Assembly: GCA_945952045.1 (NCBI GenBank)
Contig: CAMFHE010000003.1
Span: forward strand, 124,001-188,000
Source of the DNA: an uncultured Rhizobium sp.
Lineage (GTDB): Bacteria; Pseudomonadota; Alphaproteobacteria; Rhizobiales; Rhizobiaceae
Reading direction: 5' to 3'
DNA: 64,000 nt
Below the pieces are notes generated by a model, which was given only the letters and a program-made list of their open reading frames with translations, made no database searches and was not told the DNA's origin. The position numbers and the translations under genes were made by a program. Of this stretch, positions 8,086-17,709 are shown in pieces (position 1 is the stretch's first letter; the number at the start of each line of letters is the position of its first letter).

Positions 8086-10422
8086 CTATTCCGACTCCGT
8101 CGGCGCCGCCTCGTCCTTGTCTCCCACCAGCGCCAGCATCGACTTGCGATAGGCGATGAATGCGGCGGAGGCTTCCTCGATCTTCTTGGTCACGGTCACC
8201 GGCAGGGTCGCTGCGCCGCCGCGGTGGCGCATCTTCATTTCGGCCCAGTTCTTGACATAGGCAACGTCCTTGCCCGTGAGGAAGGGATTGGCGCGGATGA
8301 CCGCCGTGCCGAGCACGGATTCCAGAAGCGTCGTATCGGCCGAGGCGAGAATGAGGCGCGCCCCTTCCGGGCCGAGGAAATGGGCGAGGTAAAGGCGGCC
8401 GGCCGTGATCTGCTGGCCGCCGGCCTCCAGATAGGATTTGTTTTCGCGGGCGAGATTGGCGACCATTTCGCGCGACAGCGTCGGATCGAGCCTCAGCGCC
8501 AGCAACTGGTCGCGGCCAAGCGAGCGGGCGAGATCGGGCCGATAGGTCTGCATCATCCGAAGCCAGGTGGATTCGATGAACTGGCCAAGCCCGGTCGCTG
8601 TCGAAAGCGGATTTTTCGCCGTTGCATTGCCGCCGCTTTCGACGCCGACGATGCGCTCGACCAGCGCCTCGACCGCCTCGCCGCCGGAATCGCCTGCCGC
8701 CACCGTCATCTGCAGCGGATCGATCGGTTTGCCTCCGGCATAAAGTTCGAAATGCAGGTGCGGACCGGTGGAGCGCCCGGTCGTGCCGACATAACCGATG
8801 ACATCACCGGCCTGCACCGTCACGCCGACCTTGATCCCGGCCGCCAGCCCGTTCATATGCGCATAGCCGGTGGCGCGGCCGTTCGGGTGCTCGATCTGCA
8901 CGAAATTGCCGAACGTGCCCTTGTCGCCGGCATAGGAAATCTTTCCGGCAAAGGCGGCGCGCACCGGCGTGCCCACGGGCGCGGCCCAATCGACGCCCTC
9001 ATGCATCAGCACCTTGCCGAGGATCGGATGGCGGCGCGGGCCGAAACCGGAGGTCATGACGCCGGCGACCGGCGTCACCATGCCATTGGTGATCTCGACG
9101 GTGCCGGAGCGGTCGTTTTCGTCGAGACAGGAAAAATCGCCCGCCCCTTCCGGCTTGTAGACGAAGCAGCGGATCGACACGTTCGGCCCGGCGACGCCGA
9201 TATAGAGCACGCGGTTCTGGCTGGTGCCGGATTGTCGGCCATCCTGAGAATAGACCAGCGTCAGCATGTCCTCGGGCGCGGCGAATTCGCCAAGATCGTG
9301 GCCGCGCGACAGGTACATGATCGCCTCGCCGATGACGGCGGTGGAGATGCCGCTGCGCAACCCCACGGAATAGATGCCGTCCAGCAGGCGATAGCGCTGG
9401 GCCGCCACATCTTCCTGCGGTTCGTCGAGAAGGTGAAACAGGTCGGTGCTGACCCAGGGATCGGCGGAGGCAACGAATGCGCCGCTGTCATCCACCGCAT
9501 AGGCGCCGAGGAATTTTTCCGGCTCGTAGAAGGCGATCTGCACCAGTTTTTTGCGCGGCGGCGCGATCGCGGGGTCGTTGAAATAACGCATGGCGACCAG
9601 CGCCCCGGCGGCGAAGGTTTCCAGATGAATGTCGCGTTGCAGCTTTCCGGCGATGTCTTTCGACTCCGTCTCGTCGAGCCCGTTGGCGCGCAGGAAATCC
9701 TCGACCGGGCCGACGGCGATCACGCGGCGGAAATCGTCCTCGGTGCGGGGTTTGCGCGCGGCGTCGTCGATCAGCGTTTCGGTCGAGGTATTGTCGGCGA
9801 TCGCGGTCTTGCGGAAGCCGGCATCGCTGCCTTCGAGATCGGCGGCATCGATATCGCTCCAGCCGCCATTGGAAACGGCAGGCGTTGCCGGCGTATCGCC
9901 CGGTGTTTGCGGCGCGGTTTCGACCGGCTGCAGATCGGGGGTATCGTCCGGCGGTTCCGCTTCCGCAGGTGTTGAAGCCGGCGTCGAGGCCGGCGCGCGC
10001 TGGGCCTGGAAGAAAGCAAAATCCTGCGGCGTCGAGGGAATGGCGGTCACCAGCTTCTGGCTGGAGGGCAGGATCTTTTCATGCAGGATGGTGACGTCGC
10101 CGGAAAGTCCGGTCTCGGCGGGCGCGGGTTTCGTGGTGCGGGCGGCGGCTTCCGCGCCAGCGCCACCGATCTCGATGCGCAAGGGATCTCCCGGAATATC
10201 GAGGATGATCGCGGTGAAGGCAGGCGCCGGCGCTTCCTCCTCCACCTCTTCCGGCGGCGGCCCCGATGGCGGCGGGCGCAGGAACCAGACGCCGGTCGCC
10301 ACAAGCCCGGCAAGGCAGACGGCAAGCCCCGCCCATGTCAGCCGCGACCGCCTGCGCCGCCGCCGCTTCGCCAGGGCATCGGCCTCCTTCCTGCGGCGGA
10401 AACTGTCGTCGATCTCATGCAT
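8086..10422 (-). CDS. membrane-anchored M23 endopeptidase / lytic transglycosylase fusion
   Basis: 778 residues. The basic N-terminus (RKEADALAKRRRRRRSR) precedes one membrane segment at about 27-48, then a long proline/alanine/acidic linker (50-220), so most of it is periplasmic. Residues about 450-570 form a LytM/M23 metallopeptidase with zinc ligands visible as His474-x3-Asp478 and His555-Leu-His557. Residues about 580-640 form an SLT-like transglycosylase with candidate catalytic Glu595 in VGVESGG and the GLGQF motif at 611-615. It could cut both peptide and glycan strands of peptidoglycan. The gene follows clpV on the same strand at the end of the tss run, so local wall opening for apparatus assembly is the natural guess. 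An effector role is less likely because of the membrane anchor. Confidence 0.88.
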   Translation of the reverse strand: MHEIDDSFRRRKEADALAKRRRRRRSRLTWAGLAVCLAGLVATGVWFLRPPPSGPPPEEVEEEAPAPAFTAIILDIPGDPLRIEIGGAGAEAAARTTKPAPAETGLSGDVTILHEKILPSSQKLVTAIPSTPQDFAFFQAQRAPASTPASTPAEAEPPDDTPDLQPVETAPQTPGDTPATPAVSNGGWSDIDAADLEGSDAGFRKTAIADNTSTETLIDDAARKPRTEDDFRRVIAVGPVEDFLRANGLDETESKDIAGKLQRDIHLETFAAGALVAMRYFNDPAIAPPRKKLVQIAFYEPEKFLGAYAVDDSGAFVASADPWVSTDLFHLLDEPQEDVAAQRYRLLDGIYSVGLRSGISTAVIGEAIMYLSRGHDLGEFAAPEDMLTLVYSQDGRQSGTSQNRVLYIGVAGPNVSIRCFVYKPEGAGDFSCLDENDRSGTVEITNGMVTPVAGVMTSGFGPRRHPILGKVLMHEGVDWAAPVGTPVRAAFAGKISYAGDKGTFGNFVQIEHPNGRATGYAHMNGLAAGIKVGVTVQAGDVIGYVGTTGRSTGPHLHFELYAGGKPIDPLQMTVAAGDSGGEAVEALVERIVGVESGGNATAKNPLSTATGLGQFIESTWLRMMQTYRPDLARSLGRDQLLALRLDPTLSREMVANLARENKSYLEAGGQQITAGRLYLAHFLGPEGARLILASADTTLLESVLGTAVIRANPFLTGKDVAYVKNWAEMKMRHRGGAATLPVTVTKKIEEASAAFIAYRKSMLALVGDKDEAAPTESE

Positions 10423-10524
10423 GGCTGGCTACCGCCGAATGACCCCGCAACATTATGGGGGTGAAAGCATCACTCCAAATTCTCTCCTCCCCTTTGCGGT
10501 TGGCAAGGCACGCCGATGCCGCAA

Positions 10525-10681
10525 CTCCCCTTCTCCCCTTGGGGGAGAAGGTGGCCCGAAAGGGCCGGATGAGGGGGGCGGCGAAGCCGGGCGACCTCAT
10601 CCATATGTGCCTTCGGCATCCCCCTCATCCCGCTGCCGCGACCTTCTCCTCCGAGGGGAGAAGGGGATATGCCGCGCCGGT
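10525..10681. repeat. RIME-like palindromic intergenic repeat
   Basis: Full copy of the mosaic element: left palindrome with CCCCTTCTCCCCTTGGGGGA and GGCCCGAAAGGGCC, central CATATGTGCCTTCGGCATCC, right palindrome ending CTCCGAGGGGAGAAGGGG. It occupies the gap between clpV and the M23/SLT gene, both read leftwards, and would be transcribed as a strong hairpin between them. Confidence 0.88.
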
Positions 10682-10716
10682 TTCCTCAAGCAAGGACCGT
10701 CGATTTGTCACGTCCG

Positions 10717-10738
10717 CTCTCCCCGCGTGCGGGGAGAG
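10717..10738. repeat. short GC hairpin downstream of clpV
   Basis: CTCTCCCCGC (10717-10726) pairs with GCGGGGAGAG (10729-10738), a perfect 10-bp stem with a 2-base loop, followed by GGGTTAGGGTGAGGGG. It lies 39 bases past the clpV stop. There is no T-run on either side, so it is a mosaic-repeat fragment or RNA-stabilising hairpin rather than a canonical terminator. Confidence 0.5.
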
Positions 10739-10776
10739 GGTTAGGGTGAGGGGCAACGCCAAATGCCGCCCAAAAC

Positions 10777-13392
10777 TCACTCGATCGCGTAGGTAAATGC
10801 CCCCTCCGCCACGTCGATACGCACCCGCGACGGCTCCGTACCCTCCATGGATTTCTGCAAAAAGGTGCGGGCGAGGTCGGGGAGGAGCTGGTTCATGATG
10901 ATGTTGTCGATCATGCGCCCACCGGAATCCGGCTCGGTGCAGCGCGAGACTATTTCCGTCACAAGGGTGTCGGTATAATCGAAGCGGGCGCCGTAGGCAT
11001 CCTCCACCCGCTTGCCGACATGGCCGAGTTGCAGGCGCACGATGCGGCCGAGCATATCCGGAGACAGCGGCACATAGGGGATAATCGTGATGCGCCCGAG
11101 CAGCGCCGGCGGGAAGACGGCGAGCAGATGCGGCCTCAGCGCCGCGTTCAGCGCCTCGACATCGGCGGGTTTGCGCCCGGAATCGGTCATTTCCATGATG
11201 ACATCAGTGCCGACATTCGAGGTGAGGATGATCAGCGTGTTCTTGAAATCGATGGCCCGGCCGGTGCCGTCCTCCATGCGGCCCTTGTCGAACACCTGGA
11301 AGAACAGTTCGTGGACATCGGGATGGGCTTTTTCCACCTCGTCGAGCAGCACGGCGCTATAGGGTTTTCGCCGCACAGCCTCGGTCAGCCGCCCGCCCTC
11401 GCCATAACCGACATAGCCGGGCGGAGCGCCCTTCAGCAGCGAGACGGAATGCGCCTCCTGGAATTCCGACATGTTGATGGTGACGATGTTCTGCTCGCCG
11501 CCATAGATCGCCTCGGCCAGCGCCAGCGCTGTCTCGGTCTTGCCGACGCCGGAGGGGCCGCAGAGCATGAAGACGCCGATGGGCTTGTTCGGATTGTCGA
11601 GCCTGGCGCGGCTGATGGCGATGCGCCGCGCGATCAGCTCCAGCCCGTGGCTCTGGCCGATCACCCGGCGGTTCAGCACCTCGGGCAGATCAAGGATCGA
11701 CTGCACCTCGTCGCGCACCATGCGCCCGACGGGAATGCCGGTCCAGGCCGAGACGATGGCCGCCACCGCCTGCTCGTCCACATGGGCATAAACCATGCGC
11801 CGGTCGGCATCGATGGCGTCGAGATCGCCGGCAAGCGTCGCCAGTTCCGAGCCGTCGCCGTTCTCGCGCGCTCTTGCGCGGGCGGCGATCACGGCATCGA
11901 CCAGCGCCTTTTCGCGGGCAAGCTCTGCCTCCGCCTCGGCCAGTTCGGCGCGCTTGGCCTCGATCAGGCCGGTCAATTCGTCGAGCCGCTGCTGGTCGAT
12001 GCCGCCAAGTTCGCGGTCGTTTTCCAGCGCCGCCAGTTCCTTTTCGGCCGCCTCGATGGAGACTTTCAGGTCGGCGACCATTGCCGGCGTGGTGTTCTGG
12101 CTGATGGCGACACGGGCGCAGGCGGTGTCGAGCAGGCTCACCGCCTTGTCCGGTAGCTGCCGCGCCGGGATGTAGCGCACCGAAAGCTCGACGGCGGCGG
12201 TCAGCGCCGCATCGGAAATGCGCACGCCATGATGCTTCTCCATGGAAGGCAGGATGCCGCGCAGCATGGTGCAGCATTTTTCGATGGAGGGTTCGTCCAC
12301 CTGCACCGGCTGGAAACGGCGGGTCAGCGCCGGATCCTTTTCGAAATATTGCCGGTATTCCGACCAGGTGGTGGCGCCGATGGTGCGCAGCGTGCCGCGC
12401 GCCAGCGCCGGCTTCAAGAGGTTGGCAGCGTCTCCCGTTCCGGCCGCGCCGCCGGCGCCGATCAGCGTATGCGCCTCGTCGATGAACAGGATGATCGGGG
12501 TGGGCGATGCCTGCACCTCGTCGATGACCGAGCGCAGCCGCTGCTCGAATTCGCCGCGCATCGACGCCCCGGCCTGCATCAGCCCGATATCCAGCGCCAG
12601 CAGCCGCACGTTTTTCAAAGGCGGCGGTACGTCGCCGCTGGCGATGCGCTGGGCAAAACCCTCCACCACCGCCGTCTTGCCGACGCCGGCCTCGCCGGTC
12701 AGGATCGGATTGTTCTGCCGCCGCCGCGACAGGACGTCGATGATGCGGCGGATCTCCTCGTCGCGACCGACCACGGGATCGAGCTTGCCGGAAGCGGCCT
12801 GTTCGGTCATGTCGATGGTGAAGCGCGACAGCGCCGTCGTGCCCTTCGGCGCGCCCTCGGCAAGCGCGCCGCCGGCGGCGATGGTTCCCGATCCATCGAC
12901 CGGGCGGGCGTCGCGCTCGGCGGAATCGGCCGTCAGCGCCGAAAATTCGACGGTGATGCGGTCCGGATTGACCTTGCCGAATAGCGGCGAAAGGGTTGTG
13001 AGCGCCCGGGCGATTTCCAGCGATTTCAGGCCCGCCAGCAGGATATGGCCGGTACGGATCTGCAATTCGCCGAATTGCAGCGTCGCATAATGCCAGCTGC
13101 GGTCGAGCAGGTCGAAGACATGCGGGGCGATGTTGGGCATTTCCGTCTGGTTGCCGCGAAGCGCGCCCAGTGCCGCCGTGATATCGGAGAGCATCCGGCC
13201 CCGGTCGAGCTTCATCTGGTCGATAATGCAGGACATGTCGGAGCGGTCTTTCTGCAGCATGTGCAGGAACCAGTGCGCCAGCTCGACATTGCGATTGCCC
13301 GCCACCTTGGCGTGGCGCAGCGCCTTCATGAAGGTTTCGTAGCCGACCGGGTTCAGCTTGCCCGTGACGGTCTCCAGACTGATGTCGCTCAC
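10777..13392 (-). CDS. clpV: T6SS sheath-disassembly AAA+ ATPase ClpV (TssH)
   Basis: 871 residues from a GTG at 13392 (VSDISLETVTGKLNPVGYET), chosen because GAGGAGG lies 9 bases upstream; a start 14 codons earlier would lie within that ribosome site. Order: N-terminal double Clp-N domain, first AAA+ module with GEAGVGKT and LFIDEAHT, coiled-coil middle region rich in Ala/Glu, second AAA+ module with GPSGVGKT and VLLDEVEKAHP, then a ClpB-D2-small domain. It recycles the contracted TssBC sheath in the cytoplasm by ATP-driven unfolding. It follows tssG after about 70 bases. Length and motifs are standard for ClpV1. Confidence 0.96.
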   Translation of the reverse strand: MSDISLETVTGKLNPVGYETFMKALRHAKVAGNRNVELAHWFLHMLQKDRSDMSCIIDQMKLDRGRMLSDITAALGALRGNQTEMPNIAPHVFDLLDRSWHYATLQFGELQIRTGHILLAGLKSLEIARALTTLSPLFGKVNPDRITVEFSALTADSAERDARPVDGSGTIAAGGALAEGAPKGTTALSRFTIDMTEQAASGKLDPVVGRDEEIRRIIDVLSRRRQNNPILTGEAGVGKTAVVEGFAQRIASGDVPPPLKNVRLLALDIGLMQAGASMRGEFEQRLRSVIDEVQASPTPIILFIDEAHTLIGAGGAAGTGDAANLLKPALARGTLRTIGATTWSEYRQYFEKDPALTRRFQPVQVDEPSIEKCCTMLRGILPSMEKHHGVRISDAALTAAVELSVRYIPARQLPDKAVSLLDTACARVAISQNTTPAMVADLKVSIEAAEKELAALENDRELGGIDQQRLDELTGLIEAKRAELAEAEAELAREKALVDAVIAARARARENGDGSELATLAGDLDAIDADRRMVYAHVDEQAVAAIVSAWTGIPVGRMVRDEVQSILDLPEVLNRRVIGQSHGLELIARRIAISRARLDNPNKPIGVFMLCGPSGVGKTETALALAEAIYGGEQNIVTINMSEFQEAHSVSLLKGAPPGYVGYGEGGRLTEAVRRKPYSAVLLDEVEKAHPDVHELFFQVFDKGRMEDGTGRAIDFKNTLIILTSNVGTDVIMEMTDSGRKPADVEALNAALRPHLLAVFPPALLGRITIIPYVPLSPDMLGRIVRLQLGHVGKRVEDAYGARFDYTDTLVTEIVSRCTEPDSGGRMIDNIIMNQLLPDLARTFLQKSMEGTEPSRVRIDVAEGAFTYAIE

Positions 13393-13462
13393 AGCCCAAC
13401 CCTCCTCTTTTCTTTGTCGCAATTCCGGACGCAAAACCGCTTCACACTTTTGCTGGAATTGC

Positions 13463-14458
13463 TCAGGCCTCTCTCCGCATCATGGGATCGAAACGGGCCT
13501 CGAAATAATAGCCGTTTTCGGACGCCTCGTCGCGGGGGGCGACCCAGGAGGTCCAGCCGAGCCGGCCCTCGCCGCCGAGCCGCACGCCCGGCGCCTGCGG
13601 CGCGGGAATGCCAAGCTCCACCTCGATCTCGTGACGATAGCCGCAGAAGAAGAAGAACGCATCGGCCAGCGGCCGGAACTGCCGCCCGCCGGGCAGCAGG
13701 CTTTCGTAATGGCGCTTGTCGCGGCAGCGGATGCGCACCCGGATGCGCTCGCAGATGGTATGCACCCGCTGGCCGAGATAGGCATTGACGCCGAGCCCCG
13801 CCTGTCCGCCCCCGAAACGCAGGCGCTCGCGATCCTCGAAGGTCAGCCAGCTGCCGATCCATTGCTGCACCTCGGCATCGAGGCCGAACAGCCCGCGCAG
13901 GAATTGTTCGAGGCCGGCCGCACTTTTCACATGGATATTGGCAAGCCCGGCAAACGGCGTCTTGGCGAGATCGCTGACCGTATCCGCCTGGCGCATGGCC
14001 GGCGTCGCGATGCCTTCGAAACTTCCGACGAAAGCGAAGAAGCGGTCCTCGGCCGGCCGCTCCGCCTGGCCGATGGGCCGCGCATCCGCCCAGGCGCGGT
14101 AGAAAAGCTGGAGGAAGCGGGTCGAGACGATATCGACGAAACGGGCGAAGGAGGGATCGCGCTGCGACCAGCGATAGGTTTCCTCGGTGACATGCAGCGG
14201 CAGCGCGCCCTGCGGCCCGAACATGCCGAGAAAGCGGGTATGCAGGCGCGGCACGCCATGCGGCGTCTGCGAGACGCCGGATATGTTGGCGGCGGGAAAG
14301 GCGAGGAACGGATCCTGCGATAGCGCCACCACCTCTTCCGCCAAGGTCGAGCTGTCGCCGATGCGCGGCTTGCCCGGCGTCTCGCGTTCGAGCTGTCGCA
14401 GCAGGCTGAACAGGTTGAAGCGGTAGGGTTCGGTCTCGACATCCTTCGGCAAGGTCAT
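13463..14458 (-). CDS. tssG: T6SS baseplate subunit TssG (ImpH)
   Basis: 331 residues starting MTLPKDVETEPYRFNLFSLL. The N-terminal pattern with a phenylalanine-rich FxLLRxLER segment and PRIGDSS is typical of TssG, as is HVTEETYRW followed by a helix (SFARFVDIVSTRFLQLFYRAW). It builds the TssF2G wedge around the VgrG hub with TssE and TssK. Its ATG overlaps the tssF stop by 4 bases (ATGA), implying translational coupling. Length agrees with the family (about 330-350). Confidence 0.94.
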   Translation of the reverse strand: MTLPKDVETEPYRFNLFSLLRQLERETPGKPRIGDSSTLAEEVVALSQDPFLAFPAANISGVSQTPHGVPRLHTRFLGMFGPQGALPLHVTEETYRWSQRDPSFARFVDIVSTRFLQLFYRAWADARPIGQAERPAEDRFFAFVGSFEGIATPAMRQADTVSDLAKTPFAGLANIHVKSAAGLEQFLRGLFGLDAEVQQWIGSWLTFEDRERLRFGGGQAGLGVNAYLGQRVHTICERIRVRIRCRDKRHYESLLPGGRQFRPLADAFFFFCGYRHEIEVELGIPAPQAPGVRLGGEGRLGWTSWVAPRDEASENGYYFEARFDPMMRREA

Positions 14459-16395
14459 AACGCCGCCCTTTCGCCGATTTCCGGCGGCCAGCGTTTCAGC
14501 AGGCCCCGCTGCTTGGAGACGATGACGGTTTCGACGAAACTGTTGAGGCCGGCATATTCCGTGAGGAAGCGGCTGAGCACCATACCCATCAGGAAGGCGC
14601 CCTGCCCTTCGAAGGCGTTTTCGTCCAGCGTCACCGTCACTTCCAGCCCGCGCGCCACAGCATATCGATCCTGCAGGCGCACCTTGCGCACCGCCGGCTG
14701 CACGGAAACGTCGAGGATGCCGCGAATCTGGCGTTCGATGAAGGCATTGGCGGTGTCGGAAAACACCATCAGCAATTCCTGAAGCGCATTGACCGGCTGC
14801 TTGCCCGGGCGCGAGGCGAGGCCGAGATGGTTGAACTGCAACAAACTGACGAGTTTCCAGAGCAGCGCCCCGGTCGGCTCGCTGCTCTTGCCGCGCCTTG
14901 CGCCGACGACGACGGATTCGCGCGGCGGCGTCGGCCCGGCGATGCAGTCGAACTGGATGGTGGTATCGTCGAGCAGGAAGAAATCCGGGCTGCCGCGCCG
15001 AACCGGCAGTTGATCGGTGAGGTGGCGATTGGTGACCAGCGCCCGCACATTCAGCGTGCGCACATGCTCGCCATCGATGCCGCTGGGCGGTTCGCGCAGA
15101 GACAGAAAGGTTTCGGTGCCGAGATAGGTGCTGCGCATACCGAAACGGCGCTCGCGATTAGTGCGCTGCCGCTCCAGCCGCCGCACCGAGTAATAGGGCG
15201 CATGCGCCAGCGGCACATTGTCGGCTGGGGCGGAATAGAGCGGAAAGACCCGCACCGCCTCCTTGTTGCGCGGCAATTGCGCGGTCACGTCGAGTATCTT
15301 GTAGACCTCGTAATCCAGCGTGCGGCTGCGGTCGGGAATGACGGGGAATTCATCGTCCTGGCTGCGCACTGGCACCGGCGCGCAGAGCATGTCGAACAGA
15401 TTGGTGACCGGCGCGGCATACAGAGCGAACCACGATGCCTTCACCATCGAGGCAAGGCGCGGCACGACATCGGAAAAGGCTAGGAGCAATGAGAAGCCGG
15501 AGGCATCGACATTCTTGAGGAGCCGCTCCAGCCCCGAGATGCGAAAACCCAGATGTTTGGCCGGAAAGGCGAAATACTCGCGCAACTGGTTGAAGCCGCC
15601 GAAAAAGCGATTGTCATGGGAAAACAGGGATTCCCCGCGCCGGAAGCCGATCGGCTCGATACAGCCGGGATCGACGAACAGGAAGCGTGGATCGCCCGCT
15701 TCGTTGAGGTAGCGGATCACCACTTTTTCCAGTCGCGCAAACAGCTGCTCGCAAAGCGAAACGGCATCGCTGACCGGACCGGTGAGATGGAAGGTGAATT
15801 CGTCGGCGGGCGAGGCCAGCACCTTGAGATCGCTCGAAGGCGGCCCGCCCTCGGCGGTGTCGCGCAATTCCAGGTCGATCTGTAGCCCCGAGGCGACCGA
15901 AGGGCCGCAATCGAAGCCAAGCGCCTGCAAGGGAGCTGCGGAAGGGTGATAGCTGGCAGCGGCGACCACATAGGGCCAGAGATGGATATCCGAGATCAGC
16001 CGGTAACGGCAGGCGACGCGGCGCTCGCGCTCCGTGAAGGTGGTTTCGATATATTGCCCCGCCTTGAGGCGAACGCCGTTCTTCAGCGCCGGATTGGCAT
16101 AATCCGGCCGCGCCTGGGCGATGGCGAAGGACGGCGTCGGCGCCAGAAATCCGGGCAGAAGCTGCTCGATCAACTCGATGGTGAAGGTATCGAATTCGCT
16201 TTTCAGCTTGAGCTGCACGCGCGCCGCCATGAAGGCAGCACCCTCCAGCAGACCGCCGATGGCGGGATCGATCTTCTCCTCGGTCAGCGCGCCCAATCGT
16301 TTGCCGACGCCTGGAAATTCCTCGGCGAATTCCTGGGCGCGTTCGTAGAGGATCTTCAGTTCGCGGTCGTAAAACTCCAGAAATTCCCGGTTCAT
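14455..16395 (-). CDS. tssF: T6SS baseplate subunit TssF (ImpG)
   Basis: 646 residues with the TssF opening MNREFLEFYDRELKILYERA and the conserved EFPGVGKRLG near residue 30. It is the largest wedge component of the baseplate, holding TssG and contacting the sheath end. The start overlaps the tssE stop (ATGA) and its own stop overlaps tssG, so tssE-tssF-tssG form a translationally coupled unit. Length is at the upper end for the family. No frame disruption is visible. Confidence 0.95.
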   Translation of the reverse strand: MNREFLEFYDRELKILYERAQEFAEEFPGVGKRLGALTEEKIDPAIGGLLEGAAFMAARVQLKLKSEFDTFTIELIEQLLPGFLAPTPSFAIAQARPDYANPALKNGVRLKAGQYIETTFTERERRVACRYRLISDIHLWPYVVAAASYHPSAAPLQALGFDCGPSVASGLQIDLELRDTAEGGPPSSDLKVLASPADEFTFHLTGPVSDAVSLCEQLFARLEKVVIRYLNEAGDPRFLFVDPGCIEPIGFRRGESLFSHDNRFFGGFNQLREYFAFPAKHLGFRISGLERLLKNVDASGFSLLLAFSDVVPRLASMVKASWFALYAAPVTNLFDMLCAPVPVRSQDDEFPVIPDRSRTLDYEVYKILDVTAQLPRNKEAVRVFPLYSAPADNVPLAHAPYYSVRRLERQRTNRERRFGMRSTYLGTETFLSLREPPSGIDGEHVRTLNVRALVTNRHLTDQLPVRRGSPDFFLLDDTTIQFDCIAGPTPPRESVVVGARRGKSSEPTGALLWKLVSLLQFNHLGLASRPGKQPVNALQELLMVFSDTANAFIERQIRGILDVSVQPAVRKVRLQDRYAVARGLEVTVTLDENAFEGQGAFLMGMVLSRFLTEYAGLNSFVETVIVSKQRGLLKRWPPEIGERAAL

Positions 16396-16937
16396 TTCCG
16401 CTCTGTCCCTTGCGCAATCACGGCTGTACAGGAACTGAGATCGACTTCAGCGGTGAAATCGACGGGAATATTGACAGGTCGGTTGTTGACCTCGGCGGAA
16501 ATGCTGAGCCGGATCTTCTGCTGCACGTCGTCGATGCGCTGCGACCATTCCACGTGCAGGCTATCGCGGCGGATGCGCGGTTCGTAGCACATGAGCGCGG
16601 CGACGATGTTGCGCTCGATCTCCGAGACGCGCGAATCCTCGCTGGTGAGATGCATGATGTCGTAAAGCCCGAAATTGAGGATCGACCGCGAAACATTGGG
16701 CAGATCGTCGATCTGGACGGCCGATTGCAGGTCGATGGTCGTCAGGATCGCGCCGATATCCTCGATGACCATATCTCGGATCTGCGTTTCGCCAAGGCCG
16801 CGTCGGCGCACAGCTTCGGCTTGGGAAGGCGTACGTTCGTCCCCCTCGTCGCGCGGTGGGCGACGGGAGTCGCCCTTGCGGAAAGCATCGCGAAAGGCAT
16901 GCATCAGCGGCACATGATACCGGACCTCTTCCGCCAT
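16392..16937 (-). CDS. tssE: T6SS baseplate subunit TssE (gp25-like, ImpF)
   Basis: 181 residues. The C-terminal two thirds show the gp25/lysozyme-like wedge fold, with IRDMVIEDIGAILTT, NFGLYDIMHL and a conserved arginine-rich YEPRIRRDSLHVEW segment (the EPR motif of gp25 proteins). The first 45 residues are charged and low-complexity (RKGDSRRPPRDEGDERTP), a typical variable N-terminus. TssE nucleates sheath polymerisation at the baseplate. It is separated from hcp by 116 bases holding a strong hairpin, which may lower its expression relative to hcp. Confidence 0.92.
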   Translation of the reverse strand: MAEEVRYHVPLMHAFRDAFRKGDSRRPPRDEGDERTPSQAEAVRRRGLGETQIRDMVIEDIGAILTTIDLQSAVQIDDLPNVSRSILNFGLYDIMHLTSEDSRVSEIERNIVAALMCYEPRIRRDSLHVEWSQRIDDVQQKIRLSISAEVNNRPVNIPVDFTAEVDLSSCTAVIAQGTERK

Positions 16938-17001
16938 AACGCATCGGCCTTTCGTATTTTCGTGAACGCAGGATGTTCATCGTCAGTGCGCCGCGTCAGG
17001 G

Positions 17002-17041
17002 TCGCGAAGCCCCTGGCGTCGGGGACGCAAGGGCTTCGCGA
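17002..17041. promoter_or_regulatory. perfect hairpin between hcp and tssE
   Basis: TCGCGAAGCCC (17002-17012) and GGGCTTCGCGA (17031-17041) are exact reverse complements, giving an 11-bp stem with an 18-base loop. It begins 12 bases past the hcp stop on the minus strand and lacks a following U-run. It is best read as a 3'-stabilising or partial attenuating structure that lets hcp mRNA exceed tssE mRNA. Confidence 0.6.
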
Positions 17042-17053
17042 TGAACTGAAGTG

Positions 17054-17542
17054 TCAACCGGCGGACTCGTTGGTAGCGATGTTCCAGCCCTGGGTGACGT
17101 CTGCGCCGGAGGTGCCTTCAGCTTCCTGCAGTTTGTAGGTGAAGACATATTCGGCAAAATTCAGCGCCACCTGCGCCAGCACCTGGTCGCCCTGCTCGGC
17201 GCCGCTGATCGTATGGTTGCTGACCAGAACCTGCTTGAAGACGAATTTGACGTATTCGACCGGGTCTTCGCCGCCGGCCTTTTCGGCGTAGAGCGTGACC
17301 TCGGGAATATGCTTGCCGTTGCAGCAATGCTTCATGAGCGCGGAATCGGCCTTGCAGAGATATTTGGTGAAGACCGCATCGTGCACATTGACGCGACCGG
17401 CGCCCGAGCCGTGGCCCATACCCGAGGCCGCGCTCTGATCCATGCCGAAGGACCAGCTCAGGATCTCGATCTGGTCGGTGTGGTTCTTCTTGCGGGATTC
17501 GCCGGGAATGCTGTCTATTTTCAGATGCATGTTTGTCGGCAT
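17054..17542 (-). CDS. hcp: T6SS tube protein Hcp
   Basis: 162 residues of the Hcp1 type: MHLKIDSIPGES near the start, HTDQIEILSWSFGM, then VFTKYLCKADSALMK and KFVFKQVLVSNHTIS. Six Hcp subunits form stacked rings of the expelled inner tube; small effectors can ride in the lumen. There is a proper spacing to tssC (about 170 bases), leaving room for a separate promoter, as is common because Hcp is needed in excess. The strong hairpin downstream supports differential mRNA abundance. No C-terminal effector extension is present. Confidence 0.96.
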   Translation of the reverse strand: MPTNMHLKIDSIPGESRKKNHTDQIEILSWSFGMDQSAASGMGHGSGAGRVNVHDAVFTKYLCKADSALMKHCCNGKHIPEVTLYAEKAGGEDPVEYVKFVFKQVLVSNHTISGAEQGDQVLAQVALNFAEYVFTYKLQEAEGTSGADVTQGWNIATNESAG

Positions 17543-17709
17543 GACACGTCCCTCACCTGGTCGGTTTGAACACCGTAAACAGCGATGACTGGTGAAGCGG
17601 ACGCTTCCGCGTTGCGTTTTTCTAAGAGACCGCTTCCATCAGGGCATTCACGGCATCCGGTTGCAATTTCCCGCTGCGAACCATTCTCAGCGGGCATGAT
17701 CGCGTCGTA

